Below, piece after piece: positions 1-8,488 of a stretch of 64,000 bases of DNA. The stretch is from DASTFY01 sp963829955 (lineage in GTDB: Bacteria; Actinomycetota; Acidimicrobiia; Acidimicrobiales; Ilumatobacteraceae): NCBI GenBank assembly GCA_963829955.1, contig CAWHKS010000003.1:102441-166440 (forward strand). Direction: 5' to 3'. The notes beneath the pieces were generated by a model. That model did no database searches and was not told the DNA's origin. It saw only the letters and a list, made by a program, of their open reading frames with translations. Made by a program: the position numbers and the translations under genes. Position 1 is the first letter of the stretch, and each line of letters starts with the position of its first letter.

Positions 1-1
1 T

Positions 2-388
2 GGCGATTCCCTTGGATGCCCGCCCCGTCAGCGCAGCCGGCGCGTCGATCCTCGTGTCGAACGCCGCCGCGGCGACTCCCTCCCCGTCGCCCACCCGCGC
101 CAGCCATTCCCGCACCCCGGGACCGGTGGCGGAGGCCTCCAGGGTGAGCCCGCTCGCCGGCTTGTCGGCGGCATCGGCCGCAGCCCTGCGAGTGCGCTCG
201 CTGGACAGGCTGTGCACGTGGGTGGGGCCAGCGACCACGAGGAGATCCGGTGGCGGCTCCGGGGTGTCGAGGGCGTCGCTCACGGTGCGCAGTGTCACCT
301 CGTAGCCCTCGCGCAACCCGTCGGCGATGCGCTCGGCGACCAGCCGAGTGTTCCCGTACATCGACTCGTAGACCACGATGGCTCGCAT
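2..388 (-). CDS. Flavodoxin-domain protein (3' part cut by window edge)
   Basis: The reverse-strand frame starts at ATG 388 after a good purine-rich ribosome site (GGAGAGGAG) and runs in frame to base 2 without a stop, so the C-terminus lies outside the window. The protein opens MRAIVVYESMYGNTRLVAE, the flavodoxin beta-1 strand followed by the FMN-phosphate loop (S-M-Y-G-N-T), and later shows LLVVAGPTHVHSLSS, the second FMN-binding region. It is probably a small cytoplasmic FMN electron carrier or flavodoxin-like oxidoreductase. The electron partner cannot be named. The next gene upstream, the N-acetyltransferase, is on the same strand 93 bases away. Confidence 0.85.
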   Translation of the reverse strand, partial: MRAIVVYESMYGNTRLVAERIADGLREGYEVTLRTVSDALDTPEPPPDLLVVAGPTHVHSLSSERTRRAAADAADKPASGLTLEASATGPGVREWLARVGDGEGVAAAAFDTRIDAPAALTGRASKGIA

Positions 389-481
389 CAGAGATCTCCT
401 CTCCGATCGACGGGGTCGATCACGCCCCTGTTGTCGCGCTGGAGGCAGACCGCGAGTAGGGGCAAAGGTCCCTGGCCGGAC

Positions 482-1393
482 TCAGTCCTCCCGGGACTCG
501 AGCCAGCGTTCGTGACCGGCGAGGACGGAGGCCCACAGGATGTCCCGGTCGGGGTCCGGCAATCGCAGCGGCAGGCCGCAGACATCGGCCAACGCCTCGA
601 ACCACGCGTCACGGGCGGTGATCGTCTCGGTGGCGAGCTCGTCGCCGCGGCGGCGGGTGAGGACGCATCCCCGGAGGATGTCGACACCGTCCGCCCACCG
701 CCGCTGCGCGGTGAGCACGCGGACGAACCCCGACTCGGGTGACGTGGAGAGCCACCGGTGGCGCTCGACGAACGCGTCGGTCCCAACGGGAGCGGACCGG
801 AAGCTCATTCCTGCGAACGAGCCGGCGGGATCGTGGGTGAGGTGCCAGTCACCGACACCGTCGTCGGTCTGAGTGAGCACGAATCGGAACGGGCCCTGCC
901 GATACGTGCCCGCGGCCAGGGGGAGCGGTTCGTGGAGCCCGTCGCCGAGGCCGGCGTCGACATACCACTGCCCGGACGGGTTCTCGGCCGTGGGCAGGTC
1001 GTGCACGACCAGGACCAGGTGGTTGGTGAGCATGGCGGCATCGGGCCCGTCCGGGCCGTGCACGCCGCCGACGTGGCGCGTCACCCGGTAGCCGAGTCCG
1101 CTCAGGAGCTCGGCCAGGGCACCGTTGAGGTGGAAGCAGTACCCGCCGCGCTGGTCATGGGCCACGCGGCGCATGGCCTCCCTGGGGTCGATGCTCCAGC
1201 GCTGACCCTGGTGGATCCATGCCGTCTCGTACGGCACGGTCTCGACCTGAGCCCGGTGGATGCGCCGCAGCGCGTCGGTCGTCGGCGGCTCGCGCTCCAG
1301 GCCGAGGCGGCGGAGGTACGCGTCGACATCGTCGCCCGCAGGCTCGGGCCCCGTTCGGCTGGGCACGGTCGACGATCTTGTCACCGGGTCCAT
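482..1393 (-). CDS. nat: Arylamine N-acetyltransferase
   Basis: 303 residues, normal for the family. Such enzymes transfer an acetyl group from acetyl-CoA to arylamines, hydrazines or related amines through a catalytic Cys-His-Asp triad. The triad is visible: Cys86 in RGGYCFHLNGAL, His125 in TNHLVLVV and Asp146 in WYVDAGLGDG. The N-terminal 20 residues before DVDAYLRRLGL are not conserved-looking, so a later start is possible. It is divergent from the histidine kinase at 1467, with 73 bases between them. The physiological substrate is unknown; in actinobacteria these enzymes act in xenobiotic or secondary metabolism. Confidence 0.93.
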   Translation of the reverse strand: MDPVTRSSTVPSRTGPEPAGDDVDAYLRRLGLEREPPTTDALRRIHRAQVETVPYETAWIHQGQRWSIDPREAMRRVAHDQRGGYCFHLNGALAELLSGLGYRVTRHVGGVHGPDGPDAAMLTNHLVLVVHDLPTAENPSGQWYVDAGLGDGLHEPLPLAAGTYRQGPFRFVLTQTDDGVGDWHLTHDPAGSFAGMSFRSAPVGTDAFVERHRWLSTSPESGFVRVLTAQRRWADGVDILRGCVLTRRRGDELATETITARDAWFEALADVCGLPLRLPDPDRDILWASVLAGHERWLESRED

Positions 1394-1466
1394 ACCACCG
1401 GAGGAGCAGCCACCGGTACGCCGGCGGGCGGATGCCAGGATGGGACGACGGTCCTAGCGTGGCACC

Positions 1467-2612
1467 GTGGTGCGCCCACCGAGCTCGTGGACCTGGGCGA
1501 GCGCGCTCGGGATCGGGGTGTTCCAGCTCGTCGGCTCGTTCGGGGCGGCTGGCAACCAGCCGGACCGGCGGTCCATCGACGCGTTGGCCGTCCTCCTCGT
1601 CGTTGCCGGTCCGTTGGCGCTCGCCTGGCGGGACCGGTGGCCGCTGGTGGCGGTGGCGATCAGCCTGGGTTCGGTCGACGTCTACATCGGGTTGGGATAC
1701 CCGTACGGTCCCATCTTCCTCAGCGTGGTCGTCGCCCTGTACGCGGCCGTCCAGACCGGACGGCGCCGGGCCACCTGGTTGCTGGCCGCCGCGGGGTACG
1801 CCGGTTACGCCGTCGCGTCCTTCGTGGATCCGAGCGCTGACCCCGACCAGGGGATTGTGCACTTGGCCCTCGTGGCCGGCTGGCTGGTGGGTGTGCTGGC
1901 GGTGTCGGAGCTGGTGCGGATCAGCCGGGCGAACGCCGCCGAGCGCGCCCGCGTGCAGCAGGAGGACGACGAGCGGCGCCGGAACGCGCAGCGGCTGGCG
2001 CTGGCCCAGGACCTCCACGACGTGCTGGCCCACGACATCTCCCTCATCAACGTGCAGGCCGGCGTGGCCCTGCACCTGCTGGACGAGCACCCGGAGCAGG
2101 CGCGCCCGGCCCTGGCCACCATCAAGGAGACCAGCCGCGACGCCTTGCACGAGTTGCGGGCCGCGCTGGACGTCCTCCGCCGCGGTGAGGACGCCCCTCG
2201 GGCACCCGCGCCGACGTTGGCCGACCTCGACGCGCTGGTGGGCGCGGTCGGGGCCGGTGGGCTCGACGTCCAGCTGGACCGCGATCCGCTGCCGGCAGGC
2301 CTGCCGGCGGAGGTCCAGCTGGCCGCCTTCCGGATCGTGCAGGAATCCCTGACGAACGTGTCGCGCCACGCCCGGGCTACACGCGCGGCGGTGCGGCTGC
2401 GCGACGACAGCGGTACGTTGACGGTCGAGGTCGAAGACGACGGCACGGGTCCCTCGTCGACCGGTCGCGAAGCGAGCGCCGGCATGGGACTCGCGGGGAT
2501 GCGAGAGCGGGCCGAGGCCCTGGGTGGCACCCTGACCGCGGGACCAGGGCCAGGAGGCGGATTCCGGATCGTCGCCGTGCTGCCGCACCGCACGGACGAG
2601 CTCCTGCCGTGA
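1467..2612 (+). CDS. NarL-type sensor histidine kinase
   Basis: A membrane sensor kinase of 381 residues. The N-terminal 150 residues hold about four to five hydrophobic segments. The HisKA_3 dimerisation box follows, with phospho-acceptor His184 in QDLHDVLAHDISLINVQ. A GHKL ATPase domain ends the protein (N-box QESLTNVSRHA, G-box EDDGTG and GMGLAGMRERAEALGG). It should phosphorylate the response regulator whose start codon overlaps its stop (GTGA). The GTG start is preceded at exactly six bases by TAGCGT (1455-1460), a -10 element, and there is no ribosome site, so the mRNA is probably leaderless. The signal sensed is unknown. Confidence 0.93.
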   Translation: MVRPPSSWTWASALGIGVFQLVGSFGAAGNQPDRRSIDALAVLLVVAGPLALAWRDRWPLVAVAISLGSVDVYIGLGYPYGPIFLSVVVALYAAVQTGRRRATWLLAAAGYAGYAVASFVDPSADPDQGIVHLALVAGWLVGVLAVSELVRISRANAAERARVQQEDDERRRNAQRLALAQDLHDVLAHDISLINVQAGVALHLLDEHPEQARPALATIKETSRDALHELRAALDVLRRGEDAPRAPAPTLADLDALVGAVGAGGLDVQLDRDPLPAGLPAEVQLAAFRIVQESLTNVSRHARATRAAVRLRDDSGTLTVEVEDDGTGPSSTGREASAGMGLAGMRERAEALGGTLTAGPGPGGGFRIVAVLPHRTDELLP

Positions 2613-3274
2613 TCACCGTGCTCATCGCCGACGATCAGGCGCTGGTGCGGGCCGGCTTCCGTTCCCTCCTCGACGCGCAAGACGACATCGTGGTCGTCGC
2701 CGAGGCGTCGGACGGGGACGAGGCCTACCGTCTCGCCCTCGAGCACCGGCCGGACGTCGTGCTGATGGACATCCGCATGCCCGGCACCGACGGGCTGACC
2801 GCGACGGGGCGCATCGGAAGCGACCCGCGCCTGGACGCGATCAAGGTCGTCATCCTCACGACCTTCGATCTCGACGAGTACGTGTTCGAGGCGATCCGCT
2901 CGGGTGCCAACGGGTTCCTCGTGAAGGACACCGAGCCGGCCGAGCTGCTGCGGGCCGTCCGCGCGGTCGTCGCCGGTGATGCGCTGCTGTCGCCCGGCAT
3001 CACGCGGCGCCTCATCGAGGAGTTCGCACACCGGGCCAAGGACCCCACCGGGCTGCCCGACCTCGACCGCCTCACTGATCGTGAGCGCGAGGTCGTCGGC
3101 CTCGTGGCCGAGGGGCTCTCGAACGAGGAGATCGCCGGGCGACTGGTGATGAGCACGGCGACCGCCAAGACCCATGTCAGCCGGGCCATGGTCAAGGTCG
3201 GCGCCCGGGACCGGGCTCAGCTCGTGGTGTTCGCCTATGAGACCGGCCTCGTGCGGCCAGGCTGGCAGCGCTGA
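2609..3274 (+). CDS. NarL/LuxR-family response regulator
   Basis: 221 residues. The receiver domain opens MITVLIADDQALVRAGF and carries the phospho-acceptor Asp54 in VVLMDIRMPG. A C-terminal LuxR helix-turn-helix reads LTDREREVVGLVAEGLSNEEI then TAKTHVSRAMVKVGARDR. It is translationally coupled to the kinase by a 4-base overlap. The ABC transporter 86 bases downstream on the same strand is the obvious candidate target, because two-component pairs of this type in actinobacteria often sit beside ABC exporters they control; that link is inference. Confidence 0.94.
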   Translation: MITVLIADDQALVRAGFRSLLDAQDDIVVVAEASDGDEAYRLALEHRPDVVLMDIRMPGTDGLTATGRIGSDPRLDAIKVVILTTFDLDEYVFEAIRSGANGFLVKDTEPAELLRAVRAVVAGDALLSPGITRRLIEEFAHRAKDPTGLPDLDRLTDREREVVGLVAEGLSNEEIAGRLVMSTATAKTHVSRAMVKVGARDRAQLVVFAYETGLVRPGWQR

Positions 3275-3360
3275 TCGGTCCATCGCTACTGCACCGGGCG
3301 TAGCCGCAGAGCCTCCCCCGGTCGGACGACGCCACGGACCGGGGTGGCGATCCTGGAACC

Positions 3361-4278
3361 ATGACCAATGCAGTCTCGGTGTCCGGCCTCACGAAGCGGT
3401 ACGGGCACCGCACGGTGGTGGACCACCTCACACTCGAGCTCCCGCGCGGCGTCGTGGCCGGTTTCATCGGCCCGAACGGCGCCGGCAAGACGACCACCAT
3501 GGCCATGTTGCTCGGCCTCGTCCGGCCCTCGGAGGGGTCGGGGACCGTGCTCGGCTGGCCGATCGGCCGCCCCGCCGAGTTCCTCGGCGACGTCGGAGCA
3601 CTCATCGAAGGCCCGGCGTTCTACCCCTCGATCAGCGGCCGGCGGAACCTCGAAATGCTCGCCATCGCCGGAGGCCACCACCGCGGACGGATCACGGGCC
3701 TGCTGGAGCAGGTGGGCCTGGCCGGCCGGGGAGAGGATCAGTACCGCAGCTACTCGCTCGGCATGAAGCAACGCCTCGGCATCGCTGCCGCGCTGCTCGG
3801 CGACCCCGAGCTGCTCATCCTCGACGAGCCGGCCAACGGCCTCGATCCGCAGGGCGTGCAGGAGATGAGGGGCCTGATCGGGCGCTTGGCCGGGGGCGGG
3901 CGGACCGTCCTCGTGTCATCGCACGACCTGAGCGAGTTGGAGCAGGTCTGCGACTGGGTGGTGCTCATCGAGGGCGGCCGCGCCCTGTACGAGGGACCGA
4001 CGCGTGACCTGCTCGACGACCGGGGCGGGCGCCTCACGGTCCTCCCCGAGTGGCCCGCCGACGGCGCGCGCCTGATCGAGCTGCTCCGGACCCACGACCT
4101 CGAGGTCGGGCAGGAGGACGGCCGGATCGTCGTGTCCGCCGGCCGGGGAGACCAGCCGGCGCTCGCTGCGGCGGTCAACCGCCTGGCGTTCGACGCCGGC
4201 ATCGTGCTCGTCGAGCTGTCACCGGTGCGGACCACGCTCGAGGAGCGCTACCTGTCGATGATGGAGGTTGCAGGGTGA
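3361..4278 (+). CDS. ABC transporter ATP-binding protein
   Basis: 305 residues, exporter-type ATPase. Walker A is GPNGAGKTTT (about residue 38), the signature is YSLGMKQRLGIA and Walker B is LLILDEPANGLDP, followed by the switch histidine in LVSSHDLSELEQ. The C-terminal 90 residues form the accessory domain usual in bacitracin/lantibiotic-type exporters. It overlaps the permease gene by 4 bases (GTGA), so the two subunits are made together. The substrate is unknown. The upstream two-component pair suggests induction by an envelope-active compound. Confidence 0.93.
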   Translation: MTNAVSVSGLTKRYGHRTVVDHLTLELPRGVVAGFIGPNGAGKTTTMAMLLGLVRPSEGSGTVLGWPIGRPAEFLGDVGALIEGPAFYPSISGRRNLEMLAIAGGHHRGRITGLLEQVGLAGRGEDQYRSYSLGMKQRLGIAAALLGDPELLILDEPANGLDPQGVQEMRGLIGRLAGGGRTVLVSSHDLSELEQVCDWVVLIEGGRALYEGPTRDLLDDRGGRLTVLPEWPADGARLIELLRTHDLEVGQEDGRIVVSAGRGDQPALAAAVNRLAFDAGIVLVELSPVRTTLEERYLSMMEVAG

Positions 4279-5072
4279 TCAGGATCGTTCATGCTCAGCT
4301 GGTGCGGCTCGCCCGCGGCCGGACCATCGCCGTCCTGGTCGCGACCACGCTGCTCTTCGCCGTCCTCACCAGCTTGACCGTGTTCGGGACGGCGAGCTCG
4401 GAGCCTGCCGTCGGCGGTGCCGCCGGACGAGGCAGCACGACCATCTCGGCGCTCGAAGGCCCCTCCGGTGGCACCGAGGCCTTCGCCATCGGTGCCTCGT
4501 TCACGGGTTTCCTCGTGTTCGTCACGTTCATCGCTCTGATCGCCACGGAGTTCTCAGGAGGGACGTGGCGGGCGCTCCTGCTCCGCGATCCGCATCGCCG
4601 GCGTGTGCTGGTGGGAACCGTCGCGGCCGTGCTCGTGCTGGCGGCGGGCACCGTCGCTCTGGCCGAGCTGCTGACGTTCGTGGCGTCGTGGATCGTGGCG
4701 CCGGCCAACGGTGTGGCGACCGCCGAGTGGTTCACCATCTCCGGCGTCGCCGCCGCGGCCGGGAACTACCTCACCGTGCTGGCCGGGATCATCGGGTGGG
4801 CGGTCTTCGGCACCACCCTGGCCGTCATCTTCCGGTCGGCGCCGCTGGCCCTCGGTGTCGGCTTCGCCTGGGCCGGCCCGTTCGAGAACATCGTGGTCGA
4901 CTCGTGGGACACGGGGTACCGGCTCTTTCCCGGCCAGGTGCTGGCGTCCCTCATCCGCGGTGGCACCGTCGAGCTCACGATGGGCCGGGCCGTGTTCACG
5001 GCGATCGTGTACGTGACCGGCGCCGCGCTGGTCGCATTGACGCTTGTGTCGCGCCGGGACGTGACCGCTTAG
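4275..5072 (+). CDS. ABC-2 type transporter permease
   Basis: The GTG start at 4275 overlaps the ATPase stop and gives 265 residues beginning VIRIVHAQLVRLARGR. About six hydrophobic segments are visible: TIAVLVATTLLFAVL, FTGFLVFVTFIALIA, LVGTVAAVLVLAAG, a central hydrophobic segment near YLTVLAGIIGWAVFG, and AIVYVTGAALVALTL at the end. It is the membrane half of the exporter encoded with the preceding ATPase. The gene ends six bases before the convergent P450 gene. No substrate-specific feature is visible. Confidence 0.88.
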   Translation: MIRIVHAQLVRLARGRTIAVLVATTLLFAVLTSLTVFGTASSEPAVGGAAGRGSTTISALEGPSGGTEAFAIGASFTGFLVFVTFIALIATEFSGGTWRALLLRDPHRRRVLVGTVAAVLVLAAGTVALAELLTFVASWIVAPANGVATAEWFTISGVAAAAGNYLTVLAGIIGWAVFGTTLAVIFRSAPLALGVGFAWAGPFENIVVDSWDTGYRLFPGQVLASLIRGGTVELTMGRAVFTAIVYVTGAALVALTLVSRRDVTA

Positions 5073-5078
5073 GTCCAT

Positions 5079-6341
5079 CTAGGCCGGATCGTCGGCGGCA
5101 TCGGCTCGATCGTCGAGGGACCAGGCGACGGGCACGGCGTGCCGGCCCCAGAGGAACGGCGAGCCGACGCGCTCGGTCTCCCCGTCGAGCCGCAAGGTGG
5201 GAAGGCCAGCTAGGAGCTCCTCGATGGCCACCTTCGCGGTGAGGCGGGCCAGGTGGGCGCCGAGGCAGTGGTGGATGCCCCAGCTGAACGAGTAGTGCCG
5301 CCTCGTCTCCAGCAACGGGCGATCGAGCACGAACTCGTCCGGCCTGTCGGGGAACCGGTCGGGATCGCGGTTGGCCGACGCGTAGAGGACCATGAGCTTC
5401 GACCCCGCGGGGATGTCCACCCCGTCGATCTCGGTGTCGAGGTCGCTGGTGCGGCACAGCCCGAGCACAGGGGCGTCGAAGCGGAGGCTCTCCTCGACCG
5501 CGTTGGCGACGAGGTCCGGCTCGGCCAGGAGGCGACACCAGCGGGCGGGGCGGTCCTCGAGGAGGCGCCACACGCAGTTCGTGATGAGGGAGGTCGTGGT
5601 CTCGTGCCCGGCGATGAGGAGCTGGTTGACCATGTTGACGAGCTCGCCAAGAGGCATGCGTGCGCCGTCGTCCGTGTACGCCTCGACGGCGAGATGGCTG
5701 AGGAGCCCCGGCGGGAGCTCATCGCCGCGTCCCGCGTCGGCCAGCTCCCTACGCCGCTCCACCTCGGCGGTGGTGAAGGCGCTCAACTCGCGGCGGGCGT
5801 CCCGCCCCCTCTCCGGATACGCCATGGCGACGACCAGCTCGTCGGCCCAGAACACGAAGCGGTCCCGGTCCGCGATGTCGATGCCCATCAGTGCGCAGAA
5901 GCTGGTCACGGGCAGGGGGAGGGCGATGTCGCGGTACAGCTCGGCGTGGCCGGCCGGTCGCACCTGGTCGATCAGGGCCACGACCACCGAACGGATGGAA
6001 TCCTCGAGGCGGGCGACCGCGCTGGGGTTGAACCAGTCGCGGGCGAACCCGCGACGGCGCGTGTGTTCGGGCGGGTCGTCGTGCTGCATGTCGCCGGCCC
6101 CGGAGGCACTGTCGGCGATGCCGGGACCGTGCTGGTTGGACCACGTTTGCGGATCCATGAGCACGCCGTGCACGTGCTCGGCCCTGCTGATCGAGTAGAG
6201 GGCGCGGCCCAGCGCGTCGGTCCGGTGCACCGGGCACTCCGCCCGCAAGCGCTCGTAGGCCGGCATGGGATCGGCGAGGACCTCCTCGTCGAGGGGCGAG
6301 TAGTCGACCGGCGAAGGGGCGGCGGGCGGGTGGTCGATCAT
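5079..6341 (-). CDS. Cytochrome P450
   Basis: 420 residues, typical of soluble bacterial P450 monooxygenases. The I-helix oxygen-activation motif is LIAGHETTTSLI, the K-helix ExxR is ESLR, and the haem-thiolate loop is FSWGIHHCLGAH with Cys359 as the iron ligand. I chose ATG 6341 (MIDHPPAAPSP) because the frame extends 66 codons further upstream only with composition unlike a P450. Electrons would come from a ferredoxin that is not encoded here, although a flavodoxin starts at 388. It is divergent from the SulP gene with 55 bases between. The substrate is unknown. Confidence 0.95.
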   Translation of the reverse strand: MIDHPPAAPSPVDYSPLDEEVLADPMPAYERLRAECPVHRTDALGRALYSISRAEHVHGVLMDPQTWSNQHGPGIADSASGAGDMQHDDPPEHTRRRGFARDWFNPSAVARLEDSIRSVVVALIDQVRPAGHAELYRDIALPLPVTSFCALMGIDIADRDRFVFWADELVVAMAYPERGRDARRELSAFTTAEVERRRELADAGRGDELPPGLLSHLAVEAYTDDGARMPLGELVNMVNQLLIAGHETTTSLITNCVWRLLEDRPARWCRLLAEPDLVANAVEESLRFDAPVLGLCRTSDLDTEIDGVDIPAGSKLMVLYASANRDPDRFPDRPDEFVLDRPLLETRRHYSFSWGIHHCLGAHLARLTAKVAIEELLAGLPTLRLDGETERVGSPFLWGRHAVPVAWSLDDRADAADDPA

Positions 6342-6396
6342 GGGCCCATTCTGCCTGTCGCCCCTGAGTCTCCCCGAGTTAGGACAAGATGCGGGG

Positions 6397-8100
6397 ATGG
6401 ACGGAAGGGGCCCGCGCACGGGCGTGCTCGAGCGCATCGCGCCCGGCGTCGCGATGTTGCACTCGTACGAGCGGGGCTGGTTCCGTTTCGACCTCGTGGC
6501 CGGCGTCGTGCTCGCCGCGATCCTGGTGCCGCAGGGCATGGCCTATGCCGAGCTGGCCGGCCTCCCGGCCGTCACCGGCCTCTACACGACGATCACCTGC
6601 CTGATCGGCTATGCGGTGTTCGGACCGTCGCGGGTGCTCGTGCTCGGGCCCGACTCGTCGGTATCGCCACTGATCCTCGCCGCGATCGTGCCGCTGGCCG
6701 TCGCCGACGATCCGGCACAGGCGATCACCTTGGCCGCCATGCTGGCCGTGATCGTCGGGCTCATCGAGATCTTCCTCGGCGTCGCCAAGCTCGGCTTCGT
6801 CGCCGACCTCCTCTCGAAGGAGGTGCAGGTCGGGTACATGAACGGCCTGGCGGTGACGATCATCGTCGGGCAACTGCCCAAGCTTTGTGGCTTTTCTACC
6901 GACGCCGACGACTTCATCGACGAGCTGCGGGCCTTCGCCTCCGGCTTCGACCAGCGGAACTCGGTCGCGGTCGCCGTAGGCCTCGCCTCCCTCGCCGTCA
7001 TGCTCCTGCTCCCGCACGTGGTCCCCCGGATCCCGGCGGTCCTCGTGGCCGTCGTCGGGGCGACCCTCGCGTCGGCGTTGTTCGACCTGGACCTGCCGAC
7101 CGTCGGCGGGCTCCCGGAGGGTCTGCCCAGGCTCGCGCTGCCATGGACGGACTTCTCGGATCTCGGGCCGCTTCTGATCGCCGCGACCGGCATCGTGCTC
7201 GTGTCGCTCACCGACACCATCGCCCTGTCGTCGAGCCTCGCCGCCCGCCGGGGCGAGGAGGTCGATCCCAACCAGGAGATGATCGGCATCGGCGCCGCGA
7301 ACATCGGGGCTGGCCTCTTCCAGGGATTTGCCGTGTCCGCCAGCAGTTCTCGCACCCCTGTGGCCGAGCAGGCGGGAGCGAAGAGCCAGGTGACCGGCCT
7401 GGTCGGGGCCGGATTGGTCGCGTTGATGCTCGTCGCCTTCCCCTCCGTGCTCGCTGACCTGCCCCAGACGACCCTGGCGGCCGTCGTCATCTACGCCGGC
7501 CTCTCACTGGCCGACATCACCTCGCTTCGCCGGTTCTGGCGTGTTCGCAGGACATCGTTGGTCCTGTCCCTGGTGGCCACGTCCGGCGTCATCTTCTTCG
7601 GGGTGATCGAGGGCATCATCGCCGCCATCGTCTTGTCGGTGGCCTTGTTCTTCCAGCGCAGCTGGTGGCCCCACGGCGAGCTCTTGGGCCACTTCGACGA
7701 CGGGTGGCACGCGATTCACACCAGGACCACCGACGCCGAGCCACACGCGGGCGTCATCGTCTTCCGGTGGGAAGCACCGCTGTTCTTCGCCAACTCAGGC
7801 ATGTTCCGGCAGCAGCTCCGCCATCACATCCGGGCGAACCAGCCCCGCTGGGTGGTGCTTCAGTGTGAGGCGATCACGGACATCGACGTGACCGCGGCGG
7901 AGATGCTCGAGCGGCTCGACATCGAGTTGAACGAGGTCGGCATCCACGTCGCGTTCGTCGAGTTGCGTACCCGGCTCCACGACCTGCTCTCCGACTACGG
8001 CTTGCTCGGCACCCTCGACCGCGAGCACTTCTACGGGACCATCGACGAGGCGTTCGCCGCGATCGCGGACGATACCGAGAGCGAGGACGAGCCGACCTGA
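6397..8100 (+). CDS. SulP-family anion permease with STAS domain
   Basis: 567 residues. The first 400 residues are strongly hydrophobic, with the SulP signature region LVPQGMAYAELAGLPAVTGL and about 10-14 membrane segments. Residues from about 440 to 560 form a cytoplasmic STAS domain (AGVIVFRWEAPLFFANSGMF and ITDIDVTAAEMLERL). The family moves sulfate, bicarbonate or other anions across the inner membrane; substrate choice cannot be read from sequence. I chose ATG 6397 over the in-frame ATG at 6340 because MDGRGPRTGVLERIAPG aligns with the family start and the longer form would overlap the P450 start. Confidence 0.92.
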   Translation: MDGRGPRTGVLERIAPGVAMLHSYERGWFRFDLVAGVVLAAILVPQGMAYAELAGLPAVTGLYTTITCLIGYAVFGPSRVLVLGPDSSVSPLILAAIVPLAVADDPAQAITLAAMLAVIVGLIEIFLGVAKLGFVADLLSKEVQVGYMNGLAVTIIVGQLPKLCGFSTDADDFIDELRAFASGFDQRNSVAVAVGLASLAVMLLLPHVVPRIPAVLVAVVGATLASALFDLDLPTVGGLPEGLPRLALPWTDFSDLGPLLIAATGIVLVSLTDTIALSSSLAARRGEEVDPNQEMIGIGAANIGAGLFQGFAVSASSSRTPVAEQAGAKSQVTGLVGAGLVALMLVAFPSVLADLPQTTLAAVVIYAGLSLADITSLRRFWRVRRTSLVLSLVATSGVIFFGVIEGIIAAIVLSVALFFQRSWWPHGELLGHFDDGWHAIHTRTTDAEPHAGVIVFRWEAPLFFANSGMFRQQLRHHIRANQPRWVVLQCEAITDIDVTAAEMLERLDIELNEVGIHVAFVELRTRLHDLLSDYGLLGTLDREHFYGTIDEAFAAIADDTESEDEPT

Positions 8101-8126
8101 TCGACTCGCGCTGGCCCGACGCGCAA

Positions 8127-8150
8127 GGACCGCCCGACCGGGGGCGGTCC
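8127..8150. terminator. Hairpin between convergent genes
   Basis: A perfect 8-bp stem (GGACCGCC / GGCGGTCC) with an 8-base loop lies between the stops of the SulP gene and the small membrane protein gene that converge here. There is no long U tract on either side, so its strength as a terminator is uncertain, but position and stability fit a shared bidirectional terminator. Confidence 0.6.
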
Positions 8151-8167
8151 TCGGCGTGTCGCTCGGG

Positions 8168-8326
8168 TCAGGCTCGGCGGCCGCGGAACAGGCTGTACCC
8201 CCCAGGGCCGACCAGGCAACCCAGCACGATCAGGATGATCCCGAAGAGGATCTGCCCCTGGATGAGCTGCACGATGCCGACGATCACGAGGATCGCGGCG
8301 ATGACCCAAAGCACGGTTGCGTTCAT
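8168..8326 (-). CDS. Small two-helix membrane protein, 52 residues
   Basis: ATG 8326 follows a usable ribosome site (GTGAGGCGG, about six bases away). The 52-residue product starts MNATVLWVIAAILVIVGIVQ, has a second hydrophobic stretch ILFGIILIVLGCLVG and ends GPGGYSLFRGRRA. It is almost entirely two membrane helices with a short basic tail inside the cell. I know similar tiny GPGG-ending proteins as widespread hypothetical proteins of actinobacteria without assigned role. It stands alone between the SulP gene and an orphan NuoF-like gene. Confidence 0.75.
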   Translation of the reverse strand: MNATVLWVIAAILVIVGIVQLIQGQILFGIILIVLGCLVGPGGYSLFRGRRA

Positions 8327-8488
8327 GGAACCGCCTCACTTTCTGTTCGTCCGTTCGTGCCCCCAGCGTGAGGCAGTCAAACACGGCCTTCATGCCGTCT
8401 AGCGCAGCGCTACCCGCGTGAGCACCCCGTTCAACCGGACGCGGCGGAACGGCGGCCATGTCATCAAACCACCGGGCGGTGCGACAGC